From positions 27,501 to 91,500 of the forward strand of contig JBAMJV010005548.1 of the NCBI GenBank assembly GCA_037951105.1: DNA of 64,000 nucleotides, given 5' to 3'. This DNA comes from Echinarachnius parma. Lineage: Eukaryota; Echinodermata; Echinoidea; Clypeasteroida; Echinarachniidae. Below are positions 1 through 10,455 of this stretch, in pieces; position 1 is the stretch's first letter; every line of letters begins with the position of its first letter. The notes beneath the pieces were generated by a model. That model searched no databases. It was not told the origin of the DNA and worked only from the letters and a program-made list of their open reading frames with translations. Made by a program: the position numbers and the translations under genes.

Positions 1-182
1 TGATTTGATTTGAATTCAATATTTCAGTCACAAATAACAATGAAATATACAGACACAGCAAGATATTTACAATTAAGTACAGTAAACAAAAACAATGAAA
101 ACGAAGCATGCAGAGCTTGTAATGTATCAAGATACAAATTATTGTTTCCCGGGGGTGATTGTGCCTCCATTCAAAGGTAATA

Positions 183-3100
183 TTCTAAAATGAAAAGAAA
201 GGGATATCACTAAGAGAGTATATAGAAAAGAAGAAAAAAATGAGAAGAAAACAAAAAATATTGTTCACGGTGCAACTTTATGTTATATATGGCTAAAATA
301 TTGTCAACCAATACAGTTTTATGATTTCGTATTGTTGACCAACTATTATCTAGTAATATTATGCAGAAAAACTTGTCAAAAGGTAGACTATGATGTTAAT
401 ATATGGTGATGAATCAAGAGAACAAATGAATACAAGAACATTACACGTTAAAATTAAGAACGTTTTCGAGAGGAGAATGATTGTTATTTTCATAGTCACA
501 TTTTAAGATTTTAAGATAAGATAAGATATATTTTATTTGGTATTCAAACATGCAAATGTTACAAAGAAATGTGTCATCCATTGGCAAGAGAGAGCAATAA
601 CAACACTAATGTAAGTTACAATTATTACTATTCTATACAAACATTTAAAATAGCATTTAATTGTAACAACAATTGATTTTACCTATTTTGGGTGCATCTG
701 GTCACAGGACTAATGAACTGTATGCAATATTATATTTACCATTTGCCTAGGTAATTAAATTCTAGCCTACCCCTAAAATCTAGTGTAACAAAAGCCATTG
801 TGGCATAACATTTTTATTATTATATATATACTGTATAAGTATATCCTCTTTTGATTTTATTCTAGACATTTAAGAAATGTATATATAAAAAAATCAAATG
901 TGACATTAAAAATTTTAATTCATACAATATGTCTTCCAAGATTTCAACACTTAGCAGTACTGATTTAAAAGTGCGATATATTATCATGTAAAGGAATCCA
1001 AAAAACTATGAAAAATACAAGAACCCATTTTACTCTTATTTCTTAACTTACTTAGTTATCCTAAATGGCTAAATCCAATAATTAAATGTACTTTTTACAT
1101 TTCTAAAATGAAAAGAAAGGGATATCACTAAGAGAGTATATAGAAAAGAAGAAAAAAATGAGAAGAAAACAACAAATATTGTTCACGGTGCAACTTTATG
1201 TTATATATGGCTAAAATATTGTCAACCAATACAGTTTTATGATTTCGTATTGTTCAATATATTGAAAACAAGACCAACTACTAGTACCATATTATGCAGA
1301 AAAACTTGTCAAAAGGTAGACTATGATGTTAATATATGGTGATGAATCAAGAGAACAAATGAATACAAGAACATTACACGTTAAAATTAAGAACGTTTTT
1401 CGAGAGGAGAATGATTGTTATTTTCATAGTCACATTTTAAGATTTTAAGATAAGATAAGATATATTTTATTTGGTATTCAAACATGCAAATGTTACAAAG
1501 AAATGTGTCATCCATTGGCAAGAGAGAGCAACAACAACACTAATGTAAGTTACAATTATTACTATTCTATACAAACATTTAAAATAGCATTTAATTGTAA
1601 CAACAATTGATTTTACCTATTTTGGGTGCATCTGGTCACAGGACTAATGAACTGTATGCAATATTATATTTACCATTTGCCTAGGTAATTAAATTCTAGC
1701 CTACCCCTAAAATCTAGTGTAACAAAAGCCATTGTGGCATAACATTTTTATTATTATATATATACTGTATAAGTATATCCTCTTTTGATTTTATTCTAGA
1801 CATTTAAGAAATGTATATATTAAAAAATCAAATGTGACATTAAAAATTTTAATTCATACAATATGTCTTCCAAGATTTCAACACTTAGCAGTACTGATTT
1901 AAAAGTGCGATATATTATCATGTAAAGGAATCCAAAAAACTATGAAAAATACAAGAACCCATTTTACTCTTATTTCTTAACTTACTTAGTTATCCTAAAT
2001 GGCTAAATCCAATAATTAAATGTACTTTTTACATTTCTAAAATGAAAAGAAAGGGATATCACTAAGAGAGTATATAGAAAAGAAGAAAAACATGAGAAGA
2101 AAACAACAAATATTGTTCACGGTGCAACTTTATGTTATATATGGCTAAAATATTGTCAACCAATACAGTTTTATGATTTCGTATTGTTCAATATATTGAA
2201 AACAAGACCAACTACTAGTACCATATTATGCAGAAAAACTTGTCAAAAGGTAGACTATGATGTTAATATATGGTGATGAATCAAGAGAACAAATGAATAC
2301 AAGAACATTACACGTTAAAATTAAGAACGTTTTTCGAGAGGAGAATGATTGTTATTTTCATAGTCACATTTTAAGATTTTAAGATAAGATAAGATATATT
2401 TTATTTGGTATTCAAACATGCAAATGTTACAAAGAAATGTGTCATCCATTGGCAAGAGAGAGCAACAACAACACTAATGTAAGTTACAATTATTACTATT
2501 CTATACAAACATTTAAAATAGCATTTAATTGTAACAACAATTGATTTTACCTATTTTGGGTGCATCTGGTCACAGGACTAATGAACTGTATGCAATATTA
2601 TATTTACCATTTGCCTAGGTAATTAAATTCTAGCCTACCCCTAAAATCTAGTGTAACAAAAGCCATTGTGGCATAACATTTTTATTATTATATATATACT
2701 GTATAAGTATATCCTCTTTTGATTTTATTCTAGACATTTAAGAAATGTATATATTAAAAAATCAAATGTGACATTAAAAATTTTAATTCATACAATATGT
2801 CTTCCAAGATTTCAACACTTAGCAGTACTGATTTAAAAGTGCGATATATTATCATGTAAAGGAATCCAAAAAACTATGAAAAATACAAGAACCCATTTTA
2901 CTCTTATTTCTTAACTTACTTAGTTATCCTAAATGGCTAAATCCAATAATTAAATGTACTTTTTACATTTCTAAAATGAAAAGAAAGGGATATCACTAAG
3001 AGAGTATATAGAAAAGAAGAAAAACATGAGAAGAAAACAACAAATATTGTTCACGGTGCAACTTTATGTTATATATGGCTAAAATATTGTCAACCAATAC

Positions 3101-4836
3101 AGTTTTATGATTTCGTATTGTTCAATATATTGAAAACAAGACCAACTACTAGTACCATATTATGCAGAAAAACTTGTCAAAAGGTAGACTATGATGTTAA
3201 TATATGGTGATGAATCAAGAGAACAAATGAATACAAGAACATTACACGTTAAAATTAAGAACGTTTTTCGAGAGGAGAATGATTGTTATTTTCATAGTCA
3301 CATTTTAAGATTTTAAGATAAGATAAGATATATTTTATTTGGTATTCAAACATGCAAATGTTACAAAGAAATGTGTCATCCATTGGCAAGAGAGAGCAAC
3401 AACAACACTAATGTAAGTTACAATTATTACTATTCTATACAAACATTTAAAATAGCATTTAATTGTAACAACAATTGATTTTACCTATTTTGGGTGCATC
3501 TGGTCACAGGACTAATGAACTGTATGCAATATTATATTTACCATTTGCCTAGGTAATTAAATTCTAGCCTACCCCTAAAATCTAGTGTAACAAAAGCCAT
3601 TGTGGCATAACATTTTTATTATTATATATATACTGTATAAGTATATCCTCTTTTGATTTTATTCTAGACATTTAAGAAATGTATATATTAAAAAATCAAA
3701 TGTGACATTAAAAATTTTAATTCATACAATATGTCTTCCAAGATTTCAACACTTAGCAGTACTGATTTAAAAGTGCGATATATTATCATGTAAAGGAATC
3801 CAAAAAACTATGAAAAATACAAGAACCCATTTTACTCTTATTTCTTAACTTACTTAGTTATCCTAAATGGCTAAATCCAATAATTAAATGTACTTTTTAC
3901 ATTTCTAAAATGAAAAGAAAGGGATATCACTAAGAGAGTATATAGAAAAGAAGAAAAACATGAGAAGAAAACAACAAATATTGTTCACGGTGCAACTTTA
4001 TGTTATATATGGCTAAAATATTGTCAACCAATACAGTTTTATGATTTCGTATTGTTCAATATATTGAAAACAAGACCAACTACTAGTACCATATTATGCA
4101 GAAAAACTTGTCAAAAGGTAGACTATGATGTTAATATATGGTGATGAATCAAGAGAACAAATGAATACAAGAACATTACACGTTAAAATTAAGAACGTTT
4201 TTCGAGAGGAGAATGATTGTTATTTTCATAGTCACATTTTAAGATTTTAAGATAAGATAAGATATATTTTATTTGGTATTCAAACATGCAAATGTTACAA
4301 AGAAATGTGTCATCCATTGGCAAGAGAGAGCAACAACAACACTAATGTAAGTTACAATTATTACTATTCTATACAAACATTTAAAATAGCATTTAATTGT
4401 AACAACAATTGATTTTACCTATTTTGGGTGCATCTGGTCACAGGACTAATGAACTGTATGCAATATTATATTTACCATTTGCCTAGGTAATTAAATTCTA
4501 GCCTACCCCTAAAATCTAGTGTAACAAAAGCCATTGTGGCATAACATTTTTATTATTATATATATACTGTATAAGTATATCCTCTTTTGATTTTATTCTA
4601 GACATTTAAGAAATGTATATATTAAAAAATCAAATGTGACATTAAAAATGTTAATTCATACAATATGTCTTCCAAGATTTCAACACTTAGCAGTACTGAT
4701 TTAAAAGTGCGATATATTATCATGTAAAGGAATCCAAAAAACTATGAAAAATACAAGAACCCATTTTACTCTTATTTCTTAACTTACTTAGTTATCCTAA
4801 ATGGCTAAATCTAATAATTAAATGTACTTTTTACAA
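183..4836. repeat. Satellite-like tandem array, about 934-bp unit, five copies
   Basis: The phrase TTCTAAAATGAAAAGAAAGG recurs at 183, 1101, 2035, 2969 and 3903, giving spacings of 918, 934, 934 and 934 bp. The last four units look almost identical; the first differs by small indels (it lacks the TTCAATATATTGAAAAC stretch). Each unit is AT-rich with no open frame of note and contains a run of GATAAGATAAGATA. A more diverged partial copy continues at about 4845-5000. The near identity suggests recent amplification or homogenisation. I see no retrotransposon protein in it. Confidence 0.95.
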
Positions 4837-4844
4837 AAATGTCA

Positions 4845-5000
4845 ATGAATACGGTACAATGAATATGTCTTAGAAGATTTCAACAATTAGCTTCAAGATT
4901 AACATGTAGTAAAGGGATCCAACATGACAAACTATGAACATACAATAACCCGTTTACTCTTAACTCTTTACTCTTCGTCTTCATCGTCTTCATGCCTCTT
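4845..5000. repeat. Diverged partial copy of the 934-bp satellite unit
   Basis: The segment AATATGTCTTAGAAGATTTC followed by CATGTAGTAAAGGGATCC and ACTCTTAACTC parallels the part of the satellite unit with AATATGTCTTCCAAGATTTC, CATGTAAAGGAATCC and ACTCTTATTTC, with substitutions and small indels. It looks like an older relic at the edge of the homogenised array. Confidence 0.6.
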
Positions 5001-5930
5001 AGTCTTACCTACTGTTGAATTTAATACATGAATCGAATTTGGGATAAATGATTGCTATATGTTGGAGCCCAATGTCTTTTTGACATATTCGATGCCATTA
5101 AGAATAGTAATTATTTCTAATTTGGGGATATTCATCAGAATCAAAAAGATCTAAACTTCTTTCCACAACCCAAGTTAACGTACAGATGTGACAATGACAC
5201 CCTTCTCTTTCTCCGAGTCAACCGATAGAGTAGAAATTTCATTCTTCGATTCGGAAATAGGGAACTCTCCCGTGTTTGATAATAAGTTTAGTTTGTGAGG
5301 ACTTCCAATGTACAGTATTATAAATTTGTAATATCAAAATTTGTTGTTAAATATCAAAATTTATTTTGTATGGTACCAAATCATATATAAATATTCACCA
5401 TAGCATAAAAGACTTTCATGTAGGTACTAGGTAGGCTGATCTATTCTAGAACTAGAAGATTCTTCACAACCAGCTGAACAACACGACCTTCGTTGACAGT
5501 GCAGCAGCACATCACAGTGCAACGAAAGTGCGAGCAAAATAAGTCGAGTTTGCGTTCGATTTCTGTGCTAACATTGCTCGATGTTTTTAACGAAAAATAC
5601 ACTTTCGCCTTATGTATGACCACTAATTTATAAAGTATGAAGTTAATGAATGTCTAAAATGTATGTCTAGGTAAAAATTGTATCTTCTGAAGTGCAATTT
5701 TAAGAAGTAAATTCATGATTAATTTTCCACTTTAAAAAGATAACACTTTTCTTGCAAGTAAAACCATTTATGTACGTTTGATATGTTTAATATTAAAATA
5801 TGAAATATGTTAAACAACTAAATGAATGTTCATCTACATGATATAATTGTTTTAAAATATTATTTTCACACGCATGCAACAAAATTAATGCTATTTTGTA
5901 AACATTAACACATACATTTCTCAAACATTC
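5000..5930. other. AT-rich spacer between satellite and histone H1 gene
   Basis: No gene, RNA or obvious repeat is visible. Short open frames here have no recognisable similarity and no coding character. Confidence 0.5.
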
Positions 5931-5934
5931 CAAG

Positions 5935-6093
5935 TATGACTGCCCGTACGTACAATGATACGCGCAAATGTGGGTGTTTTCCTCCACGTCCGCATTAAGT
6001 TTATTAGTATAATAGACTCACGCAAAATATGTTATTGTCATTGTCTTGATCCCGTCTTTCACTTTGCAACAACGAACGTTATCCTCGCTAACC
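5935..6093 (+). promoter_or_regulatory. Probable sperm histone H1 promoter and short 5' leader
   Basis: Directly upstream of the H1 start are a TATA-like TATAAT at about 6008-6013 and an inverted AAAACACC (read as GGTGTTTT at about 5973-5980), which resembles the AAACACA H1 box of linker histone promoters. The leader would be under 90 nt, as in other replication-type histone genes. The element matches are imperfect, so this is a positional inference. Confidence 0.4.
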
Positions 6094-6864
6094 ATGGCTG
6101 CTTCACCACAGAAGCGAGCGGGTTCTCCGCGCAAGTCTCCAAAAAAATCTCCCGCCAAGAGATCACCTCGCAAGAGTCCCAAGAAATCTCCAAGGAAGAA
6201 ATCTCCAAGGAAGAGGAAAGCAGCTCGCCCAGCGACCCATCCTCCCGTCATGACAATGATCACGGCAGCGATCGCCGCCCAGAAGGAGCGTAAGGGTTCG
6301 TCCGCCATCAAGATCAAGACTTACATCGCCGCCAACTACCGCGTCGACATGAACGTGATCGCGCCGTTCATCCGCCGTGCTCTGAGGAGCGGAGTCGCGA
6401 GCGGAGCCCTGAAGCAGGCCAGTGGCGTCGGAGCTGCGGGCCGATTCCGCTTGGGCACCGCTTCCACCGCAACATCTACGGCCAAGCGTGAGAAAGCCCG
6501 AGCCCGTGCCAAAGCCGTGAAAGCCAAGGCAGCTGCCAAGCGTAAAGCCGCCCTGGCCAAACGCAAGGCAGCCGCCGCGAAAAGGAAGGCCGCTGCTGCA
6601 GCCAAGAAAAGGAGAGCCAGGAAGGCCAAGCCCAAGAGGAAGCCAGCAGCCAAGAAAGCCAAGAAACCAGCCAAGCCCAAGGCGAGGAAGTCTCCCAAGA
6701 AGAGGAAGTCTCCCAAGAAGAAGGCCGCCGCCAAGCCCAAGCGCAAGAGGAGCCCTGCCAAGAAGGCGACCAAGTCCAAGGCTAGGCGATCTCCCAGGAA
6801 GGCAACCAAGGCCAAGTCTAGACGCCGCTCACCAGCCAAGAAGGCAAGGTCCCCAAGGAAGTAA
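6094..6864 (+). CDS. H1: Sperm-type linker histone H1
   Basis: Linker histone that binds nucleosome dyads and linker DNA and compacts sperm chromatin. The intronless frame encodes 256 residues. The ATG at 6094 lies in a strong Kozak context (CTAACCATGG); an in-frame ATG at 6046 is upstream of the conserved MAASPQK start and falls in the presumed leader. Residues 11-40 contain six SP[KR]K motifs (serines 11, 15, 24, 28, 32, 37), the minor-groove-binding, phosphorylatable repeats known from sea urchin sperm H1. Residues about 48-125 form the winged-helix globular domain ([43 protein letters not shown]). The rest is a long Lys/Ala/Arg tail ending in further SPKK and SPRK motifs. Length agrees with known sperm H1 proteins (about 250 residues). 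No other histone gene is in the window, so this is a solitary copy rather than part of the early histone repeat. The antisense open frame is a by-product of codon bias. Confidence 0.97.
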   Translation: MAASPQKRAGSPRKSPKKSPAKRSPRKSPKKSPRKKSPRKRKAARPATHPPVMTMITAAIAAQKERKGSSAIKIKTYIAANYRVDMNVIAPFIRRALRSGVASGALKQASGVGAAGRFRLGTASTATSTAKREKARARAKAVKAKAAAKRKAALAKRKAAAAKRKAAAAAKKRRARKAKPKRKPAAKKAKKPAKPKARKSPKKRKSPKKKAAAKPKRKRSPAKKATKSKARRSPRKATKAKSRRRSPAKKARSPRK

Positions 6865-6896
6865 ACGCTGAATTGCCTCTTCAATTCAAACCCAAC

Positions 6897-6912
6897 GGCT
6901 CTTCTTAGAGCC
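6897..6912 (+). terminator. Histone mRNA 3' stem-loop
   Basis: GGCTCT-TCTT-AGAGCC followed by ACCCA is the six-base-pair stem and four-base loop bound by SLBP. It starts 33 nt after the H1 stop codon. The loop is TCTT rather than the common TTTC. It implies that the mRNA is cleaved without a poly(A) tail. Confidence 0.93.
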
Positions 6913-6922
6913 ACCCACATCC

Positions 6923-6931
6923 CAAGAAAGA
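6923..6931 (+). terminator. Histone downstream element (U7 snRNA target)
   Basis: CAAGAAAGA, the classic sea urchin histone downstream element, lies 10 nt after the stem-loop, the normal spacing for U7 snRNP-directed cleavage. Confidence 0.85.
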
Positions 6932-7338
6932 ATTAAAAAATATACCATCTCTTGCAAGTCACGGTCACTCATGAATTACATAATAAGTGTCCATTATTTA
7001 ATAACTAGTTTTAATTGTTTTAATTAGGATAAAGCCGTAAAGTTTGGGAATATATTAACTAGACTCTGTAGAGGTATACTATAGATAACAAGATCAAAGG
7101 CCTACACTAAGAAACAACGAAAAATCATCTAGTTGTAAATGTAATACTAAATACGGTACAAGTAAGATAAGTTTAGATCTACTCTAAGTCTAGATCGAAT
7201 AAAGGTCTTTACACTCGTTACGTTACAGAACAAAGAAAAACAAACGTCATGAACAAATAAGGGGACTAGACTACTAGTAAATGTACTCGGTACTAGTAGT
7301 ATCAGTCTATATGCATGTTGTTAGTGGACCAGAAATAT

Positions 7339-7360
7339 GGGGGGGGGGGGGGGGGGGGGG
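7339..7360 (+). repeat. Poly(G) tract of 22 bases
   Basis: An uninterrupted G run. Similar G or C runs occur at about 9727, 10625, 17882, 24984, 38143, 53930, 54474 and 63288. They can form quadruplexes and are prone to length errors in sequencing. Confidence 0.9.
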
Positions 7361-7364
7361 CATG

Positions 7365-8280
7365 TTTTTAAATGATTATTATTTATTATAAATAATAAGA
7401 AACCTGTTGAACTCTCTCACCTGGCTGGAGTGATTTTAGGCCTTCGTGAATTTAAATTAAATTATCTCAAAATTACAAGAGCAATATTTTAATTAATAGT
7501 AATACATCATCGTCATCTGACATCATCATCATCACCACAATCATCCTCATCGTCGTCATCATCATCATCGTCATAAATCTTCATCATCGTCATCATCATC
7601 ACTACAATCATCATCATCACCACAATTATTATCACTCTCATCATCGTCCTCATCATCATCGTCATCATTATCATTGTCATTATCGTCATCATCGTCATTA
7701 TCTTTCATCATCATCACCATCAACATGACAACATCATTTTATCATTAAATGATTATTATTTATAAGCAGCCTGTTGAACTCAGTAATGGAAGCCCAATCT
7801 CATTAGGCCTTCATGCATGAAATTATCTCAAAATTACAAGAGCAATATTTAATACATTATCATCATCATGATCATCATCACTACAAGCATTATCATCATC
7901 ATCCTCATCATCGTCGTCATCATCACCTCAATTATTATCATCATTATCATCCTCATCATCGTCGTCATCATCATAATTATCATCATCATCGTCATAAATC
8001 TTCATCGTCGTCATCATTATCATCGTCATTATCGTCATCATCGTCATTATCTTCATCATCATCACCATCAACATGACAACATCATCTCATCATTATCACC
8101 ACGACCACCATGACCACCACATATCATCATCATCATCAACATTATCACCACCAATTCCACCACCACGTATCATCATCATCATCATCATCATCATCACCAC
8201 CGCAACCACCACCATTATCATTACCAACTACCATCCCCACCACCACCATCATCATCATCATCATCATTATTCATTATTAT
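7365..8280. repeat. Tandemly duplicated block ending in ATC/GAT microsatellite
   Basis: Two copies of one arrangement lie in tandem. Each has ATGATTATTATTTAT, then CCTGTTGAACTC, then AGGCCTTC, then ATTATCTCAAAATTACAAGA, followed by a long (ATC)n field with ATT, GTC and ACC variants. The first copy starts near 7370 with its microsatellite at 7505-7745. The second starts near 7747 with its microsatellite at 7857-8275. The His/Ser/Ile- or Asp/Met-rich open frames here are translations of the repeat, not genes. Confidence 0.85.
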
Positions 8281-8430
8281 ATTCCACATACTAAGAATCT
8301 TGCTCTCCGATTGGTCAAAAGTTAATCACGTGAGGAAATATAGTTTCGCCCATCATTGATGGGAGAAGAAAAGTTCGTTACACTGTGTAGATATATTGGG
8401 TGAAAGTGCGTTGCACTCACTAGATAGTCG
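8278..8430 (+). repeat. Dispersed repeat, copy 1 of a pair (inverted copy at 41648-41795)
   Basis: TTCCACATACTAAGAATCTT through GATTAACTTTTGACCAATC-type sequence, ATAGTTTCGCCCATC and GAAAGTGCGTTGCACTCACT reappears in opposite orientation at about 41648-41795. In both places the repeat is followed, in the same relative direction, by the 166-bp hairpin element (8719-8884 here, 40524-40689 there), so both copies probably derive from one larger mobile unit. Confidence 0.75.
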
Positions 8431-8459
8431 GTAAAAGTGCGTTGCACTGTGTAGATATT

Positions 8460-8550
8460 CAATTGTTTGCGCGCAAGTACGCGTGCGCGCGTTGGTGCGC
8501 AACAAGGTAGCGCGCTGGTGCGCAACGTTTACGCGCGGCCACGCTTAATA
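8460..8550. other. CpG-rich stretch with GTGCGCAAC repeats
   Basis: GCGCGCAAGTACGCGTGCGC followed by two copies of TGGTGCGCAAC. This is the only CpG-dense stretch in an AT-rich neighbourhood. I see no gene attached, and it may be internal sequence of the mobile unit bounded by 8278 and 8884. Confidence 0.4.
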
Positions 8551-8718
8551 GACAATGGTATAAGCGTCTTTGACTTGTAATCATAAATCTTGTTCATGTG
8601 AGGGATTGACAAAATAAAAATAATAGACTGGATCAATTGCTCAATATTCCAAACTTGTTAGCCCTTTGTGTTCAGTTACAGGTCGTTTGTGATTAAAATA
8701 ATTGATGTGGAATATAAA

Positions 8719-8884
8719 GCAAATAATCACCTTTTGGTTTCAGGCGATGGCAAACTATCACTTCCTCGGCGATCTGAATGTATACGCTATCTTTCCTCAG
8801 CTTCGCTTCGGAAAGATAGCTACATCCAGATCGCCTCGGAAGTGATAGTTTGTCCCATCACCTTCACCAACGGTAATTATTTGC
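8719..8884 (+). mobile_element. 166-bp hairpin MITE-like element, copy 1
   Basis: Terminal GCAAATAATCACC pairs with GGTAATTATTTGC. The body is a near-perfect palindrome: GGCAAACTATCACTTCC and CGATCTGAATGTAT on the left match ACATCCAGATCG and GGAAGTGATAGTTTGTCCC on the right, with the loop around CAGCTTCGCTTCGG. A second copy of the same length lies inverted at 40524-40689. No coding capacity. Confidence 0.88.
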
Positions 8885-8906
8885 TTACTATCACCGTTAT
8901 CAGGGT

Positions 8907-8946
8907 TGGCGCGATTTAAATCGCTTTTATTTAAATCGCGATTTAA
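8907..8946. repeat. Palindromic GCGATTTAAATCGC repeats
   Basis: GCGATTTAAATCGC is followed by TTTTATTTAAATCGCGATTTAAA: overlapping perfect palindromes built on the CGATTTAAATCG word. Function unknown; it could be the end of a MITE family. Confidence 0.6.
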
Positions 8947-9166
8947 AACAAACAAATCACTGATTAAAATCACCTTCATAGTCTTGTGTGTTGTAGAAAA
9001 TGTTATTTTTGTATTAATTTTTGTATTCATTTTTTTGTTTTATTTATTTTATCCTGCAGGGTAGGCCTGTTCTGTAGTGGCGTAATGAGCAAAAACTTTT
9101 TGGGGGGCAGAACCAAATCCGTATCACCACCGGATATTGCGAAAGAGCTTTTTTTGCTAAGGGAGG

Positions 9167-9250
9167 GGGGTTGACCCAATGACGATGCGGAGCATCGTCC
9201 ACGAGGCGCGAAGCGGCGATTTTTTTTGCTATTTTGAACCCCCGTATAAA
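9167..9250. repeat. Direct repeat flanking a SINE, left copy
   Basis: GGGGGGTTGACCCAATGACG, GCGGAGCATCGTCCACGAG, GCGAAGCGGCGATTTTTTTT and GCTATTTTGAACCCCCGTA recur at 9584-9663 with few changes. The copies flank the SINE at about 9270-9580 and are too long for an ordinary target-site duplication, so a local duplication is more likely. Confidence 0.75.
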
Positions 9251-9269
9251 GTGATGTCTTTTTGCTAAG

Positions 9270-9580
9270 TGTGACGTGTATGTCGCAAGATCGGTAGAGC
9301 GCGCGCTTTCTGATCTCGAGATCCCGAGTTCGAACCCAGCAAGACAATTAATCCACATTGCTGCTCTCTATACCCAGGAGTATAAATGGGTACTTGGTCG
9401 GGTGTTAATTAGCCTTCAGCGCCCGGTGGGCTGCTGGGCTAGTATGCTCCCCAGGGAGTTGAGATGGTGCGCAAGATAATTGTGCGGGTTTGACCTGTAC
9501 CTGATGACCAAGGATAATAATAAAGCGCTTAGAAACATTGTATTAAGCGCTATATAAATGTAATATATTATTATTATTGA
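9270..9580 (+). mobile_element. tRNA-derived SINE
   Basis: The 5' part resembles a tRNA with RNA polymerase III promoter boxes: an A box around TCGCAAGATCGGTAGAGC (9282-9299) and a B box GAGTTCGAACCC (about 9328-9339), the right spacing for an internal promoter. A unique body follows (CCTTCAGCGCCCGG, GTGCGCAAGATAATTGTGCG). The 3' end has AAGCGCTTAGAAAC, AAGCGCTATATAAATG and a (TTA)n tail, as expected of a LINE-mobilised SINE. It does not fold as a complete functional tRNA. Confidence 0.8.
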
Positions 9581-9583
9581 GGG

Positions 9584-9663
9584 GGGTTTGAACCAATGGC
9601 GATGCGGAGCATCGTCCACGAGCCGCGAAGCGGCGATTTTTTTTGCTATTTTGACCCCCCGTA
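9584..9663. repeat. Direct repeat flanking a SINE, right copy
   Basis: Second copy of the GATGCGGAGCATCGTCCACG block described at 9167-9250. Confidence 0.75.
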
Positions 9664-9949
9664 AGTGATGTTTTCCACATCACAAATTTAACTTGGCAGC
9701 CCAAGGGGAGGGGTTTAAACCCTCTAACCCCCCCCCCCCCCCCCCGTAGATCCGCCACTGCGAAGGAGCGAAGCGACTGAGCGGGGGTGGGGGTGGGAGG
9801 GGGGTGTCCGACCGAGTGGGGGGAGGGCAATTTTTACACTAGAATGGAACTATCTGGTGCATATCGGAGGTGAAATTCTCAATTTTTCAAATGATTGAAA
9901 ACAGTGAATAGTCTTCAATTATGATGCGGTAATTTGCATATACATATTA

Positions 9950-10455
9950 ATAATGCGAGCGAGCGGAGCGAGCTTGAAAATTTTAGCAATTTCACAGCGA
10001 AAAATTTGCCATTTGTTTCAATATTATTGTATGGGTATATATTCGTTTGTATTACTTATGATATGGCGTTATGAAGGGTAATATATAAACACTCGAGGTT
10101 GTGAAATATCATTTATTCGAGCGAGCGGAGCGAGCTTGAAACTTTTAGCAATTTCACATCGGAAAATTTTTTGTTCCAATATTATTTTATAGGTATCTTC
10201 GTTTTTACAATATGGCGTTATGAAGGGTAACATATAAACACCCGAGGTTGTGAAATATCATGTATGCGAGCGAGCGGAGCGAGCTTGAAAATTTTAGCAA
10301 TTTCACATCGGAAAATTGTCATTTGTTTCAATATTGTATGGGTATATTTATTTTATTACTTATGATATGGCGATATAACATCCGAGGTTGTGAAATATCA
10401 TGTATGCGAGCGAGCGGAGCGAGCTTGAAAATTTTAGCAATTTCACATCGGCAAA
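9950..10455 (+). repeat. Tandem repeat of a GCGAGCGAGCGGAGCGAGC unit, four copies
   Basis: GCGAGCGAGCGGAGCGAGC or a near copy, then TTGAAAATTTTAGCAATTTC and then CACATCGG-type sequence, recurs at about 9955, 10118, 10265 and 10405 (spacings roughly 140-163 bp). Units also share GATATGGCGTTATGAAGGGT and CCGAGGTTGTGAAATATCAT. The G/C-rich word stands out in AT-rich surroundings. Not coding in any consistent frame. Confidence 0.88.

Noticed and set aside
6336..6920. 194-codon frame antisense to histone H1
   Set aside because: It mirrors the Lys/Ala-rich codons of H1 (Leu/Phe/Gly-rich translation) and has no family resemblance; a by-product of biased codon use.
7513..8325. Several His-, Ser- or Ile-rich frames
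   Set aside because: Translations of the trinucleotide repeat, no start context or conserved protein.
9276..9347. Functional tRNA gene
   Set aside because: A and B boxes are present but the acceptor and anticodon arms do not pair and a SINE body with a (TTA)n tail follows.
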